A stretch of DNA of 6,285 bases from Chlamydiia bacterium (lineage in GTDB: Bacteria > Chlamydiota > Chlamydiia > Chlamydiales > FEN-1388). Below the pieces are notes generated by a model that was given only the letters and a program-made list of their open reading frames with translations, was not told the DNA's origin and did not search any database. Below are positions 1 to 6,278 of this stretch, piece after piece. Numbering within the stretch: the stretch's first letter is position 1; every line of letters starts with the position of its first letter. The translations under genes and the position numbers were made by a program. Where the stretch lies: assembly GCA_003170575.1 (NCBI GenBank), contig PMZB01000270.1, positions 1 to 6,285 of the forward strand, written 5' to 3'.

Positions 1-11
1 TAGTTACTAAC

Positions 12-1472
12 ATGAAAAATTTTGTCGTTGTCAATAACCCACACAATTGGCGTCTTGATCTTCCAGAGGTAGATGTCGTGTCTGCGAAAAGCTATCTGAC
101 AGACCCCTATTTCTCAGATCAACGAAATGCCAAAGTTTTTAACCTTTGCCGATCCTATCGATATCAATCGATTGGCTATTATGTCTCACTATTGGCTCAG
201 GCAAGAGGACATAAACCACTGCCATCAGTGCAGACGATCCAGGACATCAAGTCCCAAACAATGGCCAGGTTTGCTTCTGCAGATCTGGAGGAGTTGATAC
301 ACCAAAGCCTTCAGCACATCCAGGCGGATAAGTTCACCCTAAGCGTCTATTTCGGGCATAATTTAGCTAAATGCCATGATAGACTTGCTATGAGCCTTTT
401 TCATCAGTTCCAAGCGCCCCTTTTAACGGCGCAGTTTGTCTGGGTAAATGGCAAATGGCAGCTCCAGAATGTATCTCCGATTATTGCAACAGACATTCCG
501 GAAGATCATTTTGAGTTTGTGGTGCAGACACTCAGGGACTACTTAAGAAAAGGGATCAATCACAAGAAGAAGGCAAATCTGCGCTATGATCTTGCCATCC
601 TGTACAATCCTTCAGATAGATTTTGCCCTTCCAATGAAAAAGCAATCGCCAAATTTATGAAGGCAGCTGAGCTTGTAGGATTTGATGCAGAGCTGATTAG
701 CAAAGATGATTTTTCTCGGTTAGCAGAATTTGATGCGCTTTTTATTAGAGAAACCACAGCTGTCAACCATCACACCTATCGATTTGCTCGAAGAGCGCTT
801 GCCGAAGGGCTTGTGGTGATTGATGATCCTGAATCTATCTTGCGCTGCAGTAACAAAGTCTATTTAGCGGAGCTCATGGATCGGTATAAGATCCGCACTC
901 CCAAGACACTTATTTTGCACGGGGACAATGTAGAGCAAGTTGGCCCAATGCTGGGATTTCCTTGTGTGATTAAGCAGCCTGATGGCTCTTTTTCTAATGG
1001 TGTGACCAAGGTTGAAACCCAGGAAGAGCTTGCCAAAATCCTGCCCGATCTGTTGGATAAATCAGATCTTTTGATTGCCCAGGAATTTGTTCATACGCCC
1101 TATGACTGGCGTATTTGCATTTTGGATGGGCAGCCTTTGTTTGCATGCAAGTACTATATGGCTCGCAAACACTGGCAGATTTATGAACGGCTGGAGAATG
1201 GAAAAACATTCTCAGGGAAATCAGAAACACTTCCTGTGGAGCTTGCACCAAAAAAGGTTGTTCGTACCGCTCTCCAAGCAGCAAGGCTTATTGGAAATGG
1301 CTTCTATGGAGTTGACATCAAGGAAGTGGATGGCGAGTGTTATGTGATTGAAGTCAATGATAACCCGAGCATTGATAATGGGGTTGAGGATGTCATTTTA
1401 GGCGAAGCTCTTTATATGAAAATCATGTTGGGACTTCTTTCAAGAGTGGAAAAGGAAAAGCATGAAAGATAA
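12..1472 (+). CDS. RLAN-domain RimK-like ATP-grasp ligase
   Basis: Probable cytosolic ATP-dependent carboxylate-amine ligase of the RimK-like ATP-grasp family, 486 residues. Residues ~1-155 match the RLAN (RimK-like ATP-grasp N-terminal) domain as I know it: it opens FVVVNNPHNWRLDLPEVDVV and contains VFNLCRSYRYQSIGYYVSLL. Residues ~190-280 form the pre-ATP-grasp region and ~285-475 the ATP-grasp fold. Visible ATP-grasp residues are Lys321 in FPCVIKQPDGSFSNG, Arg367 in DWRICILDG, Asp435 in GFYGVDIKEVDG, and Glu447/Asn449 in VIEVNDNPS, the usual metal- and ATP-binding positions. The family couples an amino acid or amine to a carboxylate through an acyl phosphate; the substrate here is unknown. 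The start at 12 is chosen because RLAN proteins normally begin right at this beta strand. The frame is open to the window edge, and the 11 visible upstream bases show no Shine-Dalgarno site. It leads the operon as seen and overlaps the next gene by 11 bases. RLAN-ATP-grasp genes are known to neighbour GCS2, N-formylglutamate amidohydrolase and C39-like genes, as here. Family assignment is firm; the substrate is open. Confidence 0.93.
   Translation: MKNFVVVNNPHNWRLDLPEVDVVSAKSYLTDPYFSDQRNAKVFNLCRSYRYQSIGYYVSLLAQARGHKPLPSVQTIQDIKSQTMARFASADLEELIHQSLQHIQADKFTLSVYFGHNLAKCHDRLAMSLFHQFQAPLLTAQFVWVNGKWQLQNVSPIIATDIPEDHFEFVVQTLRDYLRKGINHKKKANLRYDLAILYNPSDRFCPSNEKAIAKFMKAAELVGFDAELISKDDFSRLAEFDALFIRETTAVNHHTYRFARRALAEGLVVIDDPESILRCSNKVYLAELMDRYKIRTPKTLILHGDNVEQVGPMLGFPCVIKQPDGSFSNGVTKVETQEELAKILPDLLDKSDLLIAQEFVHTPYDWRICILDGQPLFACKYYMARKHWQIYERLENGKTFSGKSETLPVELAPKKVVRTALQAARLIGNGFYGVDIKEVDGECYVIEVNDNPSIDNGVEDVILGEALYMKIMLGLLSRVEKEKHER
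1451..1456 (+). promoter_or_regulatory. Ribosome binding site of the GCS2 gene
   Basis: AAAGGA ends five bases before the ATG at 1462 and lies inside the last codons of the ATP-grasp gene. It supports the start at 1462 and therefore the 11-base overlap with the upstream stop, an arrangement that favours translational coupling. Confidence 0.65.
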
Positions 1473-2640
1473 GAAATGGGGACTTTTCGAGCGATATGGT
1501 ATTGAGCTCGAATACATGATCTGCGACCAAAACACGCTGAATGTTTTGCCCATAGCAGATGCCTTGATCTTTGAGATAGCAAAGGGCTATGTGAATGAAA
1601 TTGCGGCTGGGGAAATTTCCTACTCAAATGAGCTTGCCCTTCATCTTATTGAGTTAAAAACAACAGAGCCAGTCAAAGACTTAAGTAAAGTTGCCGATCA
1701 TTTTCAGGAACATGTGTCAAGGCTTAATAAGATCTTGCAAAAATTTAATGCATGCCTCCTTCCGACAGGCATGCATCCTTGGATGAACCCGCATACAGAA
1801 CTTCGCCTGTGGACGCACGAGCAAAATCCGATTTATGAGGCATACCATCGCATCTTTGACTGCCGAGGCCATGGCTGGGCAAATCTTCAAAGCGCCCACC
1901 TTAATCTTTCCTTTTCCTCGGATGAAGAGCTAAAACTTTTGCATTCAGCGATCCGCTGGCTGCTTCCCATTATGCCTGCACTCTCTGCAAGTTCGCCTGT
2001 GGCTGACAATGAGATCACAGGATTTTGCGACACCAGGCTTGAGATGTATCGCAAAAATCAGATCAGAATTCCCTCCATCATTGGACATATCGTTCCTGAG
2101 CCAATAGCTTCTAGGGAAGAATATTTTCAAAAAATTTTGCGGCCAATGTGGCGCGATATTGCTCCTTATGATCCAGAATCTATCCTTCAAGAAGAATGGT
2201 TAAATTCCCGTGGAGCAATCGTTCGTTTTGACAGAAATGCTATTGAGATTCGCGTACTTGATACACAAGAAAGCCCGTTCTTTGATGTTTGCATCTTGAA
2301 AGCTATAGATAAGGGGCTTAAATACTTAGTGAACCGTCTGAGAAACAAGGAGATAGTTTACGACGCAATCCCCACAGAAGAGCTTTCTCGCCTGTTTTTG
2401 CGTGTTGTCAAACAAGGAGATGAGACCCTCATAGAAAATAAAGAATACCTTGATTTATTTGGACAAAAAGGGCCTATGACGGCGTCTGCCCTTTGGGGAA
2501 AGATTGCAGGAATGGATAGAAAATCCCTCTCGCGGAAGATTGCAGAAAAGTGGAACTCTTCTTCGTCCCAGGAGGAGAAGCGGCAGATCTACCAGGATTT
2601 AGCAACGTGCCTGGAAAGCGGCAACCAATATGGTGGGTAA
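1462..2640 (+). CDS. GCS2-family carboxylate-amine ligase (glutamate-cysteine ligase-like)
   Basis: Probable ATP-dependent ligase of the GCS2 family (YbdK-like glutamate-cysteine ligases, glutamine-synthetase-like fold), 392 residues, about the usual family length. Characteristic pieces in order: GIELEYMI at residues 13-20, the acidic nucleotide/metal strand; an acidic segment with Glu57 and Glu64 (SNELALHLIELKT); LLPTGMHPWM at 99-108; NLQSAHLNLSF at 141-151; and RFDRNAIEIRVLDTQESP at ~255-272, the C-terminal catalytic strand with Glu262 and Arg264. Classical members join the gamma-carboxylate of glutamate to the amino group of cysteine. In RLAN-type operons the true acceptor is not established, so cysteine should not be assumed. 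No signal peptide or membrane segment is evident, so it is expected in the cytosol. It starts inside the end of the ATP-grasp gene and its stop lies inside the start of the hydrolase gene, so it is the second gene of a coupled operon. The last ~80 residues are helical and poorly conserved by eye. Its coding DNA contains a perfect inverted repeat, listed separately. Confidence 0.92.
   Translation: MKDKKWGLFERYGIELEYMICDQNTLNVLPIADALIFEIAKGYVNEIAAGEISYSNELALHLIELKTTEPVKDLSKVADHFQEHVSRLNKILQKFNACLLPTGMHPWMNPHTELRLWTHEQNPIYEAYHRIFDCRGHGWANLQSAHLNLSFSSDEELKLLHSAIRWLLPIMPALSASSPVADNEITGFCDTRLEMYRKNQIRIPSIIGHIVPEPIASREEYFQKILRPMWRDIAPYDPESILQEEWLNSRGAIVRFDRNAIEIRVLDTQESPFFDVCILKAIDKGLKYLVNRLRNKEIVYDAIPTEELSRLFLRVVKQGDETLIENKEYLDLFGQKGPMTASALWGKIAGMDRKSLSRKIAEKWNSSSSQEEKRQIYQDLATCLESGNQYGG
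1748..1776 (+). repeat. Perfect 10-bp inverted repeat inside the GCS2 gene
   Basis: ATGCATGCCT (1748-1757) and AGGCATGCAT (1767-1776) are exact reverse complements separated by nine bases (CCTTCCGAC). They could form a hairpin in the mRNA. The stretch encodes Asn-Ala-Cys-Leu-Leu-Pro-Thr-Gly-Met-His of a conserved family segment, and there is no T-run after it, so it is not an intrinsic terminator. Whether it has any function is unknown. Confidence 0.6.
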
Positions 2641-3334
2641 GATTTCTTGGGTTGTCACGTGCGAGCATGCCTCTAACGCTGTACCTCCAAAATATGAACA
2701 CCTCATTCCCGAATCTTGTCTTTCTACTCATCGGGGATTTGATATAGGCGCCGAAAAATATGCTCAAGTTCTTGCCAAAGAGATTTCAGGAAAGGTTTTT
2801 TTGGGGCTCTACACACGATTGCTTGTCGACTTAAATAGATCTGAGACAAACCCGCACCTATATTCAGAGTACACACAAACTCTCCCTATCTCCGAGAAAA
2901 AGAAGCTGCTCAAGCTGTACTACAAGCCTTTTCGTAAAAGGGTATTTGACTATATTGCGCGAGAAATCAAAGCTGGCAACAGTGTCATTCATCTTTCCTG
3001 CCATTCTTTTACTCCTGAGCTCCATGGGAAGGTACGTGAAATGGATGTTGGCATACTCTATGACCCGCATCGTTCAAAGGAAAAGGCTTTTGCTGAAAAA
3101 TCGAAAACTGAACTACAAAAAGCTACCTCTCTTGCCGTGCGGCTCAATGCACCCTATCGTGGAACAAGTGATGGGCATACAACTTCCCTGCGGTTGAGTT
3201 TTTCTCAGCAACAGTATATTGGTATTGAGATTGAGATAAATCAGCGGCTTTTTACTAAACAAGTGTATCCTCTTTGGGAAAACGTTTGGTTTCCTTTACT
3301 CGTCAAAATTTTGAGGCAAAGCACATGCCCCTAA
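2630..3334 (+). CDS. N-formylglutamate amidohydrolase-family hydrolase
   Basis: Member of the N-formylglutamate amidohydrolase family (FGase, a zinc-dependent amidase fold), 234 residues, slightly short of typical ~250-residue members. The order of motifs is complete: TCEHASNAVP at residues 10-19, where Glu12/His13 are typical metal or active-site residues; THRGFDIGAE at 33-42 (His34, Asp38); LLVDLNRS at 64-71 (Asn69, Arg70); HLSCHSFTP at 121-129 (His125); MDVGILYDPHR at 138-148; TSDGHTTSLR at 179-188; and IGIEIEINQRL at 197-207 with Glu200, Glu202 and Asn204. Textbook members release formate from N-formyl-glutamate in histidine breakdown. No hut genes are present here, so I infer hydrolysis of an amide made by the two upstream ligases, or removal of an N-acyl cap. 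The ATG at 2630 overlaps the GCS2 stop by 11 bases. A weak GGAAAG lies about 11 bases upstream, so initiation probably depends on coupling. No secretion signal is evident. Family call is strong, substrate is inferred. Confidence 0.92.
   Translation: MVGKISWVVTCEHASNAVPPKYEHLIPESCLSTHRGFDIGAEKYAQVLAKEISGKVFLGLYTRLLVDLNRSETNPHLYSEYTQTLPISEKKKLLKLYYKPFRKRVFDYIAREIKAGNSVIHLSCHSFTPELHGKVREMDVGILYDPHRSKEKAFAEKSKTELQKATSLAVRLNAPYRGTSDGHTTSLRLSFSQQQYIGIEIEINQRLFTKQVYPLWENVWFPLLVKILRQSTCP
3313..3316 (+). promoter_or_regulatory. Ribosome binding site deciding the C39-like start
   Basis: GAGG sits eight bases before the ATG at 3325. An alternative in-frame ATG at 3274 would give a 61-base overlap with the hydrolase gene and has no clear Shine-Dalgarno site. 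The site therefore favours 3325, which gives a 10-base overlap in keeping with the other two junctions of the operon. Confidence 0.65.
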
Positions 3335-4068
3335 GTTCAGAGCCCACTGAGATCCCTCATAGGATTCAAATGGATATTGATGTATTGCCTCAACCTGATG
3401 AGACAACATGCGGTCCTACAGCGCTCCACGCCGTGTACAAGTATTTTGGGTTAGATCTTCCCCTCGATCAGATCATTAAAGAAGTACATAGATTCGAAGA
3501 TGGAGGAACGCTCGCTGTGTGGCTTGGGTGTCATGCACTTTCTCAAGGATTTGATGCTGTTTTGTACTCATGTAACCTGCAACTTCTGGATCCCTCGTGG
3601 TTTTCTGAACCTAATGTGGACCTTGCGGCAAAATTAACAGAGCAGCTGAAATACAAGAGCGAAGACAAACTCAAGAGGGAAAGCCAGGCTTTCATGGACT
3701 TTATCAAGCTTGGCGGACATGTCAAACTTGAAGACGTCACGCGGGAGCTTTTGCGAAAATATTTAAGCCAAGGGCTTCCTATTTTGACTGGAGTAAGCTA
3801 TACCTTTCTTTACCGCGAAAAGCGAGAAATCCCTCCAGAGCAGTACTTTGACGATCTCAAGGGTATTCCCACAGGCCATTTTGTTGTGCTTTCAGGTTAT
3901 GATAGAGAAAAGAAAACAGTATTCGTCTCAGATCCCATGGAACGCAATCCCTACTCTGCCATGAAGTACGAAGTGCGTATCGACAGAGTCATCTGTTCCA
4001 TCCTCTTAGGCGTTCTAACCTATGATGCTAATTTTCTCGTGATCCGCCCGAAAAAGCCGAAGAAGTAG
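3325..4068 (+). CDS. Stand-alone C39-like papain-fold cysteine peptidase
   Basis: Probable cysteine peptidase or amidase of the C39-like (papain-fold) group, 247 residues from the chosen start. Near the N-terminus VLPQPDETTCGPTALHAVYK carries the oxyanion Gln23 and the nucleophile Cys29. The expected histidine follows in TGHFVVLSGYD (His185), and VFVSDP supplies the third residue (Asp203), so the Gln-Cys-His-Asp set is complete and the enzyme is predicted active. Between them a helical, charged insert (about residues 95-135) separates the two halves of the fold. No ABC transporter, membrane segment or signal peptide is present, so it is not the leader-cleaving domain of a bacteriocin exporter and probably works in the cytosol. 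C39-like proteins occur beside RLAN-ATP-grasp ligases, in some lineages fused to a GNAT acetyltransferase; no such domain is present here. It is the last gene of the operon. It might trim the product of the ligases or cleave a modified protein tail. It ends in a basic KKPKK tail. Fold and catalytic residues are well supported; substrate is unknown. Confidence 0.85.
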   Translation: MPLSSEPTEIPHRIQMDIDVLPQPDETTCGPTALHAVYKYFGLDLPLDQIIKEVHRFEDGGTLAVWLGCHALSQGFDAVLYSCNLQLLDPSWFSEPNVDLAAKLTEQLKYKSEDKLKRESQAFMDFIKLGGHVKLEDVTRELLRKYLSQGLPILTGVSYTFLYREKREIPPEQYFDDLKGIPTGHFVVLSGYDREKKTVFVSDPMERNPYSAMKYEVRIDRVICSILLGVLTYDANFLVIRPKKPKK

Positions 4069-4074
4069 CTGCTT

Positions 4075-4086
4075 ATCCGATCGGAT
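4075..4086. other. 12-bp perfect palindrome in the convergent intergenic gap
   Basis: ATCCGATCGGAT is its own reverse complement and lies seven bases after the operon stop codon, in the 44-base gap between the two convergent genes. With no loop it is a poor hairpin. A short T-rich run (4097-4102) follows on the + strand. It could be part of a weak bidirectional terminator or a protein site, but neither is demonstrated. Confidence 0.35.
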
Positions 4087-4112
4087 CATCTAACTTATTT
4101 TTGTACGATCCC

Positions 4113-6278
4113 TTATACAAGTGAAAAATCGACATTTTGCATTGCCTCTTTTAGAAAGCCGATGAAACCTTGTTTGGTCTTAAAATAATCCATTTTTTTC
4201 TCGGAGAGCACAACATCCTCAGGAGAATAAAAGTCTACTATACTTTCGCATGTATGAGCAGTCGGATAGGGGCTTGATTTTTTGGGTCCTCTTGTTTCTC
4301 TTATTTCTCTTATCAGCCTAAAGGTAATACCTCTTGGAGTCAATCCTGTTGCCCCTGTTGCCCACTTGAGAAATTGTTTTGCTTCTTCTTCTGACGCTTC
4401 TTTGGTGAGCCATTCTTTTACCCATTCTATTCGTTCCTTAAGTGGAAGGGGTAGAAAGGAAGGATCGAGATATTTTTCAGGATGGATGCTCGCAGCGATT
4501 TTTTCATTGGTCACTTCTCCTTGAACCCTATTTGAAAATATAGATGGGCTTATTTTCCTAAACGTGTCCCAGGTTTCTGGATCAAATCCTCCTTGTGCCA
4601 GCATGCCAAAGCCAATAGCTCTAATTGCCTCTAGATCCAATCCTTGATTTTGGATTGCTTTATCAATGGAATCATCAGTCACGACTTTCTTTAGAGTCTC
4701 CTGCAGATTATTTATAAGTTCGTTTTCTTCATCCGTCCGCTCAACAAGAGCTTTTTGGAGTACCTCATAAAGCTTTTGATAAATCAGAGCGTTATCCATC
4801 TGAGCAAAAGGTGTATTTTCCAAGTATGCTACAGTAGTACACATTTCCATTAAGTGAGAAGATCGATCATATACCTCTTGGAGATCATCAATTTCTTTTT
4901 GTGCACCTTGTTTATCTGATTCATTAAGCGTACGAAGAAGTGCGCGCTTTTCTTCTAGCTGGGTCTTATATGTACCAAGCTTGTCCCCAGGGATGAGTTG
5001 AGATTTGTCAAACCTTGGACCTAAAAGTCCACTGACATTTCGTTCATCTCGGCAAAAAGAGAGAGCAGCCAAACTTTGATTTGCCTTTCCCGATGCTGAT
5101 TGTAAGAAAAGATCGTTTAATCTTTTTCGTGTCTCAGTTGATAGAGGCTGGGAACATTCATTGAAGGAAAGAGAGAAAACAAGTTTAAATAAGTCATCCG
5201 AAAAGTGTGCTCCTGTTAGGAGATTTGTATCGTAAATTCCTCGCAGTCCACTTGGGGACTCCCAACAGAGCCAGTAGGTACGACCTAGTGCTTCATATTC
5301 GTTGCGATGATCTCTTACATTTGCTAGAGACTCGCCTGGAACAGCTTTTGTAGTAGAAAAAGGTTGGAGCAACATATGTTGAGCAGCCCCAGTGAAAAGT
5401 TGATCAAGGTAGGCTCTTCGAACCCCTCCTCGATCAACGCCTTCCATATCAGTTAAATCATCGTTCAAAAATTGTACATCAAGATCTGGTGTTTCGCCAA
5501 GACTCTTCTCAAGAGAATCGCCTAAAAACTTAAGGTGAGGTAGTGGAAGTTGCTGAGGACTTCTTGGTAGGGCGGACACATAGAGTCCGTTATTTTCAAA
5601 AACAAACTTTGTGGAGCTTTCAAGGCTAAGAAGAAAATAAGCATTAAATATTTTTTTTCCTTCTTCAGGAAGTTCATTACTAGGGATGTTGTCTACTTCG
5701 ACTGAAACTATTTTTCCCTCAGAATCAATTGTGAGGGACAATTTCCCTGCCATAGTCTTAGGATCTGCATCTTTCTCTTGGATGATAAACTGAAACCTGT
5801 CATTTGGTAGCTTGGCTGTATTCAGTGTATAAATTTTTCCGTCCACCGTAATATCTGGTGGCAGTTTTGTCCCTCCTGTGGATTCTGCAGCCGCTTTAAG
5901 GGTTATCAAATCTTGAGGGGTGAATTCTATATGTTCAAGCTCTGGCGGTGGTGTGAGCTTAGTTTTCGCAATTGTAGTGGCTTGTTCAAGCAATGTTTTG
6001 GTAAAAGCTTCTCGTATCGTACCGGATCTTTGCTCAGGTTTTTGGAGGAATTCTAATATTTTCTTGGCTTCTGATTTCCGAACATAGATAGTTCTCTCTT
6101 TCCCTTCAGACGTTACTTTCATTTCGAAAGCTTTCCCAAAGACCTTCTGCAGCTGCCCAAATTTTCCAGTCGCAATTTTATTGATTATTACATCGCCAAC
6201 TTTGAACGTCTTAGCTTTTTCCTCAAATATTCCTTGAATAGGAAAAAATTCATTAGGTTGTTGAATTGGCCCTGCCAT
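4113..6278 (-). CDS. HECT-type E3 ubiquitin ligase, probable host-directed effector
   Basis: A 721-residue protein whose C-terminal part (~265-721) reads as a eukaryotic-type HECT domain, which takes ubiquitin from an E2 onto a cysteine and passes it to a substrate. N-lobe: MEGVDRGGVRRAYLDQLF at 278-295 matches the E-GxDxGGxxREF signature. About 45 residues later comes NEYEALGRTYWL (326-337), then FSDDLFKLVF (359-368), with canonical spacing. Later are IRAIGFGML (552-560) and FLKWATGATGLTPRGI (636-651), matching the family's FLxFVTGxSRxPxGGF. C-lobe: YPTAHTC at 671-677 with catalytic Cys677. The chain ends DFSLV, placing Phe718 at the -4 position important in many HECT ligases. Residues ~371-545 are longer and more divergent than usual and include a charged, possibly coiled-coil stretch (~430-475). 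Residues 1-265 are unrecognised and presumably bind substrate or membrane. No Sec signal or membrane helix is visible; secretion by a type III or IV system is inferred. The ATG lies seven bases from the window edge with the frame still open, so the start is provisional. Confidence 0.87.
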   Translation of the reverse strand: MAGPIQQPNEFFPIQGIFEEKAKTFKVGDVIINKIATGKFGQLQKVFGKAFEMKVTSEGKERTIYVRKSEAKKILEFLQKPEQRSGTIREAFTKTLLEQATTIAKTKLTPPPELEHIEFTPQDLITLKAAAESTGGTKLPPDITVDGKIYTLNTAKLPNDRFQFIIQEKDADPKTMAGKLSLTIDSEGKIVSVEVDNIPSNELPEEGKKIFNAYFLLSLESSTKFVFENNGLYVSALPRSPQQLPLPHLKFLGDSLEKSLGETPDLDVQFLNDDLTDMEGVDRGGVRRAYLDQLFTGAAQHMLLQPFSTTKAVPGESLANVRDHRNEYEALGRTYWLCWESPSGLRGIYDTNLLTGAHFSDDLFKLVFSLSFNECSQPLSTETRKRLNDLFLQSASGKANQSLAALSFCRDERNVSGLLGPRFDKSQLIPGDKLGTYKTQLEEKRALLRTLNESDKQGAQKEIDDLQEVYDRSSHLMEMCTTVAYLENTPFAQMDNALIYQKLYEVLQKALVERTDEENELINNLQETLKKVVTDDSIDKAIQNQGLDLEAIRAIGFGMLAQGGFDPETWDTFRKISPSIFSNRVQGEVTNEKIAASIHPEKYLDPSFLPLPLKERIEWVKEWLTKEASEEEAKQFLKWATGATGLTPRGITFRLIREIRETRGPKKSSPYPTAHTCESIVDFYSPEDVVLSEKKMDYFKTKQGFIGFLKEAMQNVDFSLV
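4116..5484 (-). other. HECT domain (N-lobe, divergent middle, C-lobe)
   Basis: Residues ~265-721 of the - strand protein. The N-lobe opens at 5450-5409 with the GVDRGGVRR signature. The catalytic cysteine codon (TGC on the - strand) is at 4250-4248, and the codon for the -4 phenylalanine is at 4127-4125. The domain is about 100 residues longer than the usual ~350. The excess falls between the FSDDLFKLVF motif and the IRAIGFGML motif, the region that carries the E2-binding part of the N-lobe in known HECT structures. Boundaries are approximate. Confidence 0.83.

Noticed and set aside
157..172. ATCGAT inverted repeat (ATCGAT-ATCA-ATCGAT)
   Set aside because: The arms are short and themselves palindromic, and the sequence encodes the conserved RYQSIG of the RLAN domain, so protein coding is enough to explain it.
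12..1472. RimK that glutamylates ribosomal protein S6
   Set aside because: True RimK is about 300 residues and lacks the ~155-residue RLAN domain; no rpsF or related gene is nearby.
12..2640. Glutathione synthesis pair (GshA plus GshB)
   Set aside because: A GCS2 protein beside an ATP-grasp enzyme suggests it, but the ATP-grasp protein has an RLAN N-terminus and RimK-like core, and the flanking amidase and peptidase do not belong to a glutathione operon.
3274..3324. Longer N-terminus of the C39-like protein starting at 3274
   Set aside because: It would overlap the previous gene by 61 bases and lacks a clear ribosome binding site, whereas the ATG at 3325 has GAGG at good spacing.
2630..3334. 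HutG of the histidine breakdown pathway
   Set aside because: The family matches, but no hut genes are present and the operon partners are ligases, so the classical role is not supported.
4282..4524. Open + strand frame opposite the HECT gene (80 codons)
   Set aside because: It lies antisense to the conserved C-terminal HECT region, has low-complexity Ser/Leu content, and shows no recognisable domain. The other short antisense frames were rejected for the same reasons.
4113..6278. SopA/NleL-type bacterial HECT-like ligase
   Set aside because: There is no pentapeptide-like beta-helix repeat region, and the motifs match the eukaryotic HECT consensus directly.
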